From contig CAMVDS010000026.1 in assembly GCA_947166335.1 (NCBI GenBank), forward strand, positions 1 to 11,793: DNA of 11,793 bases, written 5' to 3'. Numbering within the stretch: the stretch's first letter is position 1; the number at the start of each line of letters is the position of its first letter. Made by a program: the position numbers and the translations under genes. Below are positions 6,379 to 11,793 of this stretch, piece by piece. The notes under the pieces were generated by a model that worked only from the letters and a program-made list of their open reading frames with translations, was not told the DNA's origin and did no database searches. Source of the stretch: an uncultured Mollicutes bacterium (lineage in GTDB: Bacteria > Bacillota_I > Bacilli_A > Acholeplasmatales > JAEDCM01).

Positions 6379-7284
6379 TTAGCCCTTTACAGCACCAAGT
6401 GTTAGACCCTTCATAATGTATCTTGAGAATACGAAGTATACAATTGCTAATGGTACGATAGCTAAGAAAATAGCCATGTAGATTAGACCAAAGTCTAGAG
6501 CACCGTTACTTGCTGAATAAAGTGTTGAAATTACAATTGGAAGTGTCTTTTTACTTGAATCAGTAACTAATACTAATTGTGGAATAAAATAGTTGTTCCA
6601 ACTTGCAACGAATGCAAAGATAATTTGAACTGCAAGAGCAGGTTTCATTACTGGTAATACAATTTGATGGAAGATTCTTAATTCTCCCGCACCATCAACT
6701 CTGGCAGCTTCTACCATTTCAAATGGTAATACAGATTCCATATATTGCTTAATATAGAAGAATGTAACTGGAGCTGCAATTGAAGGTAAAATTAATGGGA
6801 AGAAATGATCAATCCAATTTAATTTATAACACATTGAAATAAAACCAGTAGTTGATACTTGTGTAGGTATCATCATTACAACAAGAATAAATGTAAATGC
6901 TGCATTTCTAAGTTTAAATCTATACATATGAATACCATAAGCAATAACTGTTGAGAAATATACAGAACATGCAGTAGCACAAATAGCTACAAATGCACTA
7001 TTTCCCATAGCTTGCAAGAAATTAGTATTATATCTAGAAATAAAGCTTACACCTCCACCAACATCAAAGAATACTTTTCTTAAGTTATTGATGAAATTTC
7101 CACCAGGAATAGCAGAGAATCCAAGTCTAATTCTAGCACTTGATCTTGATGAGTTAATAATTAATACATAAAGAGTAAATAAACATAAAAATGATAAAAG
7201 AATTAATATTGTATAAACAAATATCTTTCTAGTTAGCATATATGTTTTACTCCAGAAAATACCTTTATTTTCACCTCTATACAT
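6379..7284 (-). CDS. Carbohydrate ABC transporter permease, MalG/CUT1 type
   Basis: A 301-residue inner-membrane permease with about six hydrophobic spans: near 20-43, 95-118, 128-152, 160-178, 218-240 and 265-288. The EAA motif contacting the ATPase is at 192-211 (EAARVDGAGELRIFHQIVLP), with the canonical 'G at the centre' pattern. The C-terminus MKGLTLGAVKG is characteristic of MalG-like subunits. It is the last gene of the minus-strand operon and its ATG overlaps the TAA of the MalF-type gene by one base (TAATG), so translation is coupled. It pairs with the MalF-type subunit to form the channel for an oligosaccharide, likely a cello-oligosaccharide given the divergent cellobiose phosphorylase. 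No ATPase gene follows; a terminator closes the operon. Confidence 0.93.
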   Translation of the reverse strand: MYRGENKGIFWSKTYMLTRKIFVYTILILLSFLCLFTLYVLIINSSRSSARIRLGFSAIPGGNFINNLRKVFFDVGGGVSFISRYNTNFLQAMGNSAFVAICATACSVYFSTVIAYGIHMYRFKLRNAAFTFILVVMMIPTQVSTTGFISMCYKLNWIDHFFPLILPSIAAPVTFFYIKQYMESVLPFEMVEAARVDGAGELRIFHQIVLPVMKPALAVQIIFAFVASWNNYFIPQLVLVTDSSKKTLPIVISTLYSASNGALDFGLIYMAIFLAIVPLAIVYFVFSRYIMKGLTLGAVKG

Positions 7285-8258
7285 TATGCATTCACCTTCT
7301 TTGCTCTTTGTTTAGCCTTTCTCTTAGCTTTAGCTGCAGACATATCTGTTGAAGTTGTCTTGAATACTGCAAAGCTTAGAACTGCTGTTAACACAAATAA
7401 TAAAATTGAAAGTGCACCGGCAGCACCATAATTCTTAGTTGAACCAAGGAATCTGTTCAAATACATAATGATTGTCATAATTTGATATCCAGATCCACCT
7501 GTTGTTGAGTTAGGAATTAGGTTTGCAGGAATATCGAACATTTGTATACCACCAATTAAAGATGTTAAGAATACATAAATGAAAATTGGCATTAACAAAG
7601 GCATAGTAATGTCCTTGAATGTTCTAATTGGACCAGCACCATCGATTGTTGCTGCTTCGAAGATAGAGTCATCGATTCCCATAACACCAGCCATTAGAAG
7701 AATTGTAGTATTTCCAAACCACATTGTAAAGTTAATTAATGCAACTACCCAGCGTTGAGCCCATTTTTGACTTTCATTAAAGAAAGACACTTGAGTTCCT
7801 GGATAGAATAGGCCACCAAGAGGACCTGATGGTTGGAACATAGATGCAAATAATTGTGCCATCGCAGTAGCCATTATTAAGTTAGGCATATAAATAACAG
7901 CCTTAAAGAATCCGGCACCTTTTAATTTTAGTCTACTATCAGTAAACCATACAGCTAATACTAATGAAACTATTAACTGAGGAATGAATCCCATAAATTG
8001 CATCAACATTGTTTGGCCAAAGAATTTTAGCCAGTCATTATTTTGAACTTTAAACAAATAATTAAAGTTTCCAAAATTATTCCATCCATTATTAACAATA
8101 CCAACTCCTACTTTTGTAACGTCTTGGAAGGCGTAAACAAATGTAGTAATCATTGGATATAATTGGAAAATAGCATAGACAATGAAGAAAGGTAAAATGA
8201 ATAGATAGCCCCATTTAGCATAGCTTAATGTTTTTCTTTTCTTAATTCTACCTGCCAT
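7284..8258 (-). CDS. Carbohydrate ABC transporter permease, MalF/CUT1 type
   Basis: A 324-residue membrane subunit. The N-terminus is basic (MAGRIKKRKT) and the first span is near 17-38, followed by spans near 85-104, 120-140, 172-192, 222-243 and 280-299. The EAA motif is EAATIDGAGPIRTFKDITMP (201-220). There is no extra periplasmic domain as in E. coli MalF, which is normal for Gram-positive homologues. An unusual feature is a strongly basic cytoplasmic tail (AKAKRKAKQRAKK, about 309-321), which may only reflect topology signals. The ATG follows AAGAGGT. The gene lies 123 nt downstream of the binding-protein gene, across a hairpin, and overlaps the MalG-type gene by one base. Confidence 0.93.
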   Translation of the reverse strand: MAGRIKKRKTLSYAKWGYLFILPFFIVYAIFQLYPMITTFVYAFQDVTKVGVGIVNNGWNNFGNFNYLFKVQNNDWLKFFGQTMLMQFMGFIPQLIVSLVLAVWFTDSRLKLKGAGFFKAVIYMPNLIMATAMAQLFASMFQPSGPLGGLFYPGTQVSFFNESQKWAQRWVVALINFTMWFGNTTILLMAGVMGIDDSIFEAATIDGAGPIRTFKDITMPLLMPIFIYVFLTSLIGGIQMFDIPANLIPNSTTGGSGYQIMTIIMYLNRFLGSTKNYGAAGALSILLFVLTAVLSFAVFKTTSTDMSAAKAKRKAKQRAKKVNA

Positions 8259-8305
8259 AAAATACCTCTTTTAAAAAAATTTTTTTGTTTTTTTATATAA
8301 TTATA

Positions 8306-8330
8306 GGAGAAACCAGTGTATGGTTTCCCC
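8306..8330 (-). promoter_or_regulatory. Intergenic mRNA hairpin between binding-protein and permease genes
   Basis: In the minus-strand transcript, GGGGAAACCA pairs with TGGTTTCTCC (10 bp including one G-U) around a 5-nt loop. No T tract follows; the next bases are TATAATTATATAAAAAA, so it is not a classical terminator. Such hairpins between a solute-binding-protein gene and its permeases typically protect the upstream message from 3' exonucleases and raise the binding-protein to permease ratio. That role here is inference. The rest of the 123-nt gap is AT-rich and includes an A7T7 tract at 8273-8286. Confidence 0.7.
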
Positions 8331-8381
8331 CATAATATATATGTTTATTAAGTTTTAATCAACTAATATTTATAGTGAATA

Positions 8382-9779
8382 TTAAGCAATTGTAATAGTG
8401 TCGCCTTCAACTGTAATACCAGAAGCTAATACGATATTATTATCAGTTTCTTTCTTGTTTAGACCAGTAGCTTCGTTAAGAGCCTTAATGTAAGCTGTTA
8501 AGCAAACTTCAGCTGTCTTATGATCAGCACCATCACGGAAGTAAGCTCTGAATGAGTTTTGGATATTTTCACAAATTTGTTGGTCATAATCAGAAGCCTT
8601 AGAAAGGTCAGCTGCTTCAACTGCTGCAGCGTAGATAGCTGTAACGTTTTGTCCACCAAATAATACTGAGTTACCTTCATCAGATTTAGCAAGAGCATCC
8701 ATAGCAGGTTTATCGTTTGTGAAATCACCATACTTAATAGCTAATTTCTTTAGAATATCAGAATCAGTTGTCATCTTAGCGATAATGTCTTTAACTGATG
8801 CTTTAATGTTTTCATCTTCAGCAGCCTTCTTAGTAGCAGTTAGCCAAGTTCCACCCCAGAACCAAGATTTATAACCCTTAACAGCCTTGAATCCTAGATC
8901 TGTATATTTTCCGTCTTCTTTATGTTCTGGTTGAACATTTCCTGTTAAACAGAAATCTGTGAACCATGGACATGAGAATACGCAAAGAGCTTCTTTCTTA
9001 CCTTGTGCTTGACCCCAAGCTTCACCCCATAGACCATAACCATCAGCTACAGAATATAAGTATCCATTGTCAGCGAAATCTTTAGTATCCTTTATCCATT
9101 GGAATAATTGCTTATCTAATGTGATTTTTCCGTTTTCAAACATCTTTGCAGATAAGTTATTTTGGTAAGTTCTGAACCAGTCATCAGTACCGATCATCAT
9201 AGTTTTACCTTTAGCCTTTACTTCAGCAGCAGTAGCCTTGAAAGTATCATAATCTTTAGATAATTTCTTATCCATATCATCTAATGATACACTGTCACCG
9301 TAAACAACTTTAGCAACTGCAGTATCATAAGCGATGATACCTGGAGTAGCTTGCCATGAAGAACCTACAAGTTTACCACCGTTTGTAACGATATCTTTAG
9401 TGTACTTGTATTGATTCTTTTGATCAATTCCTAGAGCACCCATATCAGCTACATAATCTGACTTAACATATTTAGTTGCATAGTCAGCTTCGAAGCAGAA
9501 CATATCAACTAAGTCATTTTGTAGAGCAACGTCTAGAGAGTTTTGATATACTGCAGATTGGTTAGGTGATTGTACCCAGTTAATAACAACACCATTCTTT
9601 AAAGTAGTTTTTGAACCACTCTTAGATTTTACTTCTGGATATAATTCATTTAATCTAGTTTTGAATTCATCATTCCAGCAATAGAAAGAAATTGTTCCTT
9701 TAGAACTTGATTTACCGCATCCAGCTAAAGCGAATACAGCAGTTAATGCTAATAAAACACCACTAATAGTTTTTTTCAT
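8382..9779 (-). CDS. Sugar ABC transporter substrate-binding lipoprotein (family 1, MalE-like)
   Basis: A 465-residue lipoprotein that would bind the sugar outside the membrane and deliver it to the two permeases. The signal peptide has a Lys-rich start, a hydrophobic core (GVLLALTAVFA) and lipobox LAGC, making C21 the lipidated residue, followed by a Ser/Lys linker. The mature part has an extracellular family-1 layout: ISFYCWNDEFKTRLNELYP at the first strand, then AWGQAQGKKEALCVFSCPWF and WFWGGTWLTATKKAAE. Many Trp and Tyr residues fit carbohydrate stacking. I chose the ATG at 9777-9779; an in-frame TTG at 9786-9788 lies one base from the GGAGA ribosome binding site and cannot be used. Codon use is biased to preferred codons, suggesting high expression. 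Cello-oligosaccharide as ligand is inferred from the neighbouring phosphorylase. Confidence 0.92.
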   Translation of the reverse strand: MKKTISGVLLALTAVFALAGCGKSSSKGTISFYCWNDEFKTRLNELYPEVKSKSGSKTTLKNGVVINWVQSPNQSAVYQNSLDVALQNDLVDMFCFEADYATKYVKSDYVADMGALGIDQKNQYKYTKDIVTNGGKLVGSSWQATPGIIAYDTAVAKVVYGDSVSLDDMDKKLSKDYDTFKATAAEVKAKGKTMMIGTDDWFRTYQNNLSAKMFENGKITLDKQLFQWIKDTKDFADNGYLYSVADGYGLWGEAWGQAQGKKEALCVFSCPWFTDFCLTGNVQPEHKEDGKYTDLGFKAVKGYKSWFWGGTWLTATKKAAEDENIKASVKDIIAKMTTDSDILKKLAIKYGDFTNDKPAMDALAKSDEGNSVLFGGQNVTAIYAAAVEAADLSKASDYDQQICENIQNSFRAYFRDGADHKTAEVCLTAYIKALNEATGLNKKETDNNIVLASGITVEGDTITIA

Positions 9780-9825
9780 TTTTTTCAATCTCCTTTTCTT
9801 TTTTCAAATATTAGTTTTTGTTTAA

Positions 9826-9839
9826 CGAAAGCGCTTTTA
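9826..9839 (-). promoter_or_regulatory. cre-like / LacI-family operator in the transporter leader
   Basis: Read on the minus strand the site is TAAAAGCGCTTTCG, with a perfect 10-bp palindromic core AAAGCGCTTT (9828-9837). It differs at two positions from the near-ideal CcpA cre site TGAAAGCGCTTTCA. It lies about 10-23 nt downstream of the predicted transcription start, a roadblock position. The protein could be CcpA (carbon catabolite repression) or a local LacI-type regulator; neither is encoded in the window. Confidence 0.7.
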
Positions 9840-9855
9840 ACACTTTGTCAAACAT

Positions 9856-9884
9856 ATTATAGCAACTATTAATTAGTAAGTCAA
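9856..9884 (-). promoter_or_regulatory. Strong promoter of the sugar ABC transporter operon
   Basis: On the minus strand the -35 is TTGACT (9879-9884), the spacer is 17 nt, and the -10 is a perfect TATAAT (9856-9861) preceded by TGC, so it is also an extended -10. This is among the best promoters in the window. Transcription would start near 9849. Confidence 0.85.
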
Positions 9885-9996
9885 CATTTTTGTGCAAAAA
9901 TTTTACATTTTCTTTAGATTTTTTTAAGAAATTCTTTATATTTAATAGATTTTTACATTTTAAAGTATTAATTATATTAATAATATCTAAAAATTA

Positions 9997-10025
9997 TTGC
10001 TTTTAGTTTACTTTTAGATTATAAT
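9997..10025 (+). promoter_or_regulatory. Probable promoter of cellobiose phosphorylase
   Basis: A perfect -10 TATAAT (10020-10025) lies 17 nt after a partial -35 TTGCTT (9997-10002). Transcription would start near 10032. A second TATAAT at 10048-10053 has a poorer -35 and would leave almost no leader, so the first is preferred. Confidence 0.6.
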
Positions 10026-10030
10026 TTCAA

Positions 10031-10047
10031 TTAGACATCGAGTCAAA
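10031..10047 (+). promoter_or_regulatory. Weak candidate operator at the phosphorylase transcription start
   Basis: TTAGAC and GTCAAA are an imperfect inverted repeat (5 of 6 positions) separated by ATCGA, beginning at the predicted transcription start of the phosphorylase gene. It does not resemble the palindrome on the transporter side. Short arms in AT-rich DNA make chance occurrence quite possible. Confidence 0.25.
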
Positions 10048-10073
10048 TATAATAAATAAAGTGAGGATGAAAT

Positions 10074-11793
10074 ATGAAATTTGGTTATTTTGATGATGCA
10101 AGACGTGAATACGTTATCACAACACCTAGAACACCTTACCCATGGATTAACTATCTAGGAACACAAGGGTTCTTCTCTCTAATCTCTAACACTGCTGGAG
10201 GTTATTGTTTCTATAAAGATGCGCGTCTTCGTAGAATCACTCGTTATCGTTATAACAATGTCCCAATTGATATGGGTGGACGTTATTTCTATATTAACGA
10301 TAATGGTACAGTTTGGAATCCAGGTTGGTCTCCAGTTAAAACTGAATTAGATTCTTACGAATGCCGTCATGGTATGGGCTACACTATTATCACTGGTAAG
10401 AAAGATGGCTTAAAAGCTGAAGTTACTTTCTTTGTGCCACAAAATTATGATGGTGAAGTTCAACAAGTAGTTTTAACAAATGAATCTTCTAAAGAAAAAT
10501 CATTTAAGTTATTCTCATTCGTAGAATGGTGCTTATGGGATGCTCAAGATGACTGTACAAACTTCCAAAGAAACTTCTCAACTGGTAGAGTTGAAGTTAA
10601 AGGATCAGTTATCTATCATAAAACAGAATATAGAGATAGAAGAAATCATTATGCCTTCTATTCAGTAAATGATACTATTGATGGTTATGATACTGATAGA
10701 GATGCATTTATTGGTCTATATAATGGTTTTAACAACCCTCAAGCTGTATTAGATGGTAAAGCAACTAATTCATTTGCTGATGGTTGGTCTCCAATTGCTT
10801 CTCATTACAAAGAAATTACATTAAAAGCAGGTGAAACTAAGACTTTAGTATTTATCTTAGGTTATGTAGAAATGCCTCAAGCTGAAAAATTTGAAGCTGA
10901 TGGAAAGACTATTAACAAAGTTAAAGCTGAAAAGATGATTGAAAAATTCAATACACCTGAAAAAGTTCAAGAAGGATTAGCTGAATTAAAGGCTACTTGG
11001 GATAAATTATTAGGCATTCTATCTGTAACTACTCCAAATGATAAGGTAGATAGAATGGTTAATATTTGGAACCAATATCAATGTATGGTTACATTTAACT
11101 TATCACGTTCTGCTTCTTACTTCGAATCAGGTATAGGTAGAGGTATGGGATTTAGAGATTCTAACCAAGATATTCTAGGATTCGTACATCAAATTCCTGA
11201 TAGAGCAAGAGAAAGAATTATCGATATAGCTTCTACTCAACTTAAAGATGGTGGATGCTACCATCAATATCAACCACTTACTAAGAAAGGTAATGCCGAT
11301 ATCGGTGGAGACTTCTCTGATGACCCACTATGGATGATTTTATCAGTTTCTGCATATATCAAAGAAACTGGAGATTGGTCAATTCTAGATGAAATGGTAC
11401 CTTATGACAATGATATGAGCGTTGCTGAAACAATGTTAAAGCACTTAGATGTATCATTCTACCATATCGTTAATAATTTAGGACCTCATGGTCTTCCTCT
11501 AGCAATGCGTGCTGACTGGAACGATTGTATCAACTTATCATGTTATTCAGATACACCAGGTGAATCATTCCAAACTTATACAAACCCTAAGTTTAAAAAT
11601 GAAGGTGGATATTCTAAGATTGCTGAATCAATCTTTGTAGCTACTCTATTCACTTATACTGGACCTAACTATGTTGCTATTCTAAAGCATCTAGGAAAAG
11701 ATGCTGAAGCAGCTAAAGCTCAAGCTGAAATTGATAAAATGAAAGAAAATGTTATGAAATATGCATTTGATGGAGATTGGTTCTTAAGAGCTT
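10074..11793 (+). CDS. cbp: Cellobiose phosphorylase (glycoside hydrolase family 94), 3'-truncated by window edge
   Basis: The first 573 codons of an enzyme that usually has about 810 residues; no stop is reached before the window ends. It would cleave cellobiose with inorganic phosphate to alpha-glucose-1-phosphate and glucose in the cytoplasm, saving one ATP. The N-terminal beta-sandwich begins [20 protein letters not shown] and continues with [21 protein letters not shown], closely like Clostridium thermocellum cellobiose phosphorylase from memory. The (alpha/alpha)6 catalytic domain shows [13 protein letters not shown] (358-370) and [10 protein letters not shown] (479-488), where D484 aligns with the family's general-acid Asp. 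Chitobiose phosphorylases share the last motif but not this N-terminus. The ATG follows GTGAGGATGAAAT. Codons are adapted for high expression, like the divergent binding-protein gene. Confidence 0.95.
   Translation, partial: MKFGYFDDARREYVITTPRTPYPWINYLGTQGFFSLISNTAGGYCFYKDARLRRITRYRYNNVPIDMGGRYFYINDNGTVWNPGWSPVKTELDSYECRHGMGYTIITGKKDGLKAEVTFFVPQNYDGEVQQVVLTNESSKEKSFKLFSFVEWCLWDAQDDCTNFQRNFSTGRVEVKGSVIYHKTEYRDRRNHYAFYSVNDTIDGYDTDRDAFIGLYNGFNNPQAVLDGKATNSFADGWSPIASHYKEITLKAGETKTLVFILGYVEMPQAEKFEADGKTINKVKAEKMIEKFNTPEKVQEGLAELKATWDKLLGILSVTTPNDKVDRMVNIWNQYQCMVTFNLSRSASYFESGIGRGMGFRDSNQDILGFVHQIPDRARERIIDIASTQLKDGGCYHQYQPLTKKGNADIGGDFSDDPLWMILSVSAYIKETGDWSILDEMVPYDNDMSVAETMLKHLDVSFYHIVNNLGPHGLPLAMRADWNDCINLSCYSDTPGESFQTYTNPKFKNEGGYSKIAESIFVATLFTYTGPNYVAILKHLGKDAEAAKAQAEIDKMKENVMKYAFDGDWFLRA

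Larger units (their letters stand above)
9780..10073. other. Divergent regulatory region between transporter operon and cellobiose phosphorylase
   Basis: A 294-bp spacer with no supported gene. On the transporter side it holds a strong promoter, a roughly 70-nt leader and a cre/LacI-like palindrome. The middle (about 9885-9995) is very AT-rich with repeated A and T tracts and shows no motif I can name. On the phosphorylase side it holds a weaker promoter and a short imperfect inverted repeat. A 14-codon ATG frame at 9853-9855 (minus) starts before the predicted transcription start and so is not a leader peptide. Confidence 0.75.

Noticed and set aside
8273..8305. Second promoter for the permease genes (TATAAT on the minus strand at 8300-8305).
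   Set aside because: No -35 hexamer at 16-18 nt; the sequence there is one arm of the hairpin, so the -10 match is probably chance in AT-rich DNA.
8498..8731. Open frame of 77 codons inside the sugar-binding-protein gene in another frame of the same strand.
   Set aside because: Overlaps a strongly supported coding region and shows no family features.
9780..9788. Three extra N-terminal codons for the sugar-binding protein from an in-frame TTG at 9786-9788.
   Set aside because: The TTG is one base from the GGAGA ribosome binding site; the ATG at 9777-9779 has correct spacing and gives a normal signal peptide.
9811..9855. Small 14-codon frame on the minus strand (MFDKVLKALSLNKN) ahead of the sugar-binding-protein gene, a possible leader peptide.
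   Set aside because: Its ATG lies immediately after the -10 box, upstream of the predicted transcription start, and it has no ribosome binding site.
1..11793. CRISPR arrays, insertion sequences, integrase sites or prophage genes.
   Set aside because: No direct-repeat arrays, transposase or integrase motifs were seen; the tRNA-Gly gene is not flanked by an integrase or a duplicated 3' end in this window.

Overview
The window is AT-rich DNA with ordinary bacterial gene structure: purine-rich ribosome binding sites, sigma-A type promoters, short intergenic gaps and U-tract hairpin terminators. Gene content (a Veg homologue, a short RecJ, TrmL, a Fur-family regulator fused to a zinc/manganese uptake operon, a CUT1 sugar transporter and a cellobiose phosphorylase) suggests a low-GC Firmicute, perhaps a gut or rumen member of Bacilli/Erysipelotrichia or a Clostridia relative. 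Trp is encoded by TGG and the reading frames are intact with UGA as stop, so this is not a UGA=Trp mollicute. The lineage is inference.

Region 1 (1-1489, minus strand) is a metal-uptake operon: a Fur-family regulator, a ZnuA-type lipoprotein, and the first 13 codons of an ABC ATPase running off the left edge. A near-perfect 23-bp inverted repeat lies between the -10 box and the regulator's start, implying autoregulation. Region 2 (1511-3802, minus) holds recJ and trmL, followed by a tRNA-Gly(UCC) with its own promoter and terminator. The tRNA reads C rather than the near-universal U at position 33.

Region 3 (3829-5961, plus) is transcribed away from recJ: an aspartate kinase followed by a poorly characterised alpha-alpha toroid-like protein, closed by a strong terminator. 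Region 4 (5997-6331, plus) is a single-gene veg unit with an extended -10 promoter and its own terminator, which faces the terminator of the sugar operon.

Region 5 (6338-11793) is a cellobiose-type utilisation locus. A substrate-binding lipoprotein and two permeases are on the minus strand; a cellobiose phosphorylase (GH94, cut by the right edge) is divergent on the plus strand. The 294-bp divergent spacer carries a strong promoter with a cre/LacI-like operator on the transporter side and a weaker promoter on the phosphorylase side. A non-terminator hairpin separates the binding-protein gene from the permeases, probably setting their expression ratio. No ATPase is encoded with the transporter, so it presumably borrows a shared one. 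Uptake followed by phosphorolysis would yield glucose-1-phosphate and glucose.

Most of the window is well-understood biology. I did not find a convincing new multi-gene system. The points most worth a second look are the C33 tRNA-Gly, the unusual Fur-family operator, the acidic metal loop with an altered ligand motif in the ZnuA-like protein, and the toroid-like protein next to aspartate kinase.
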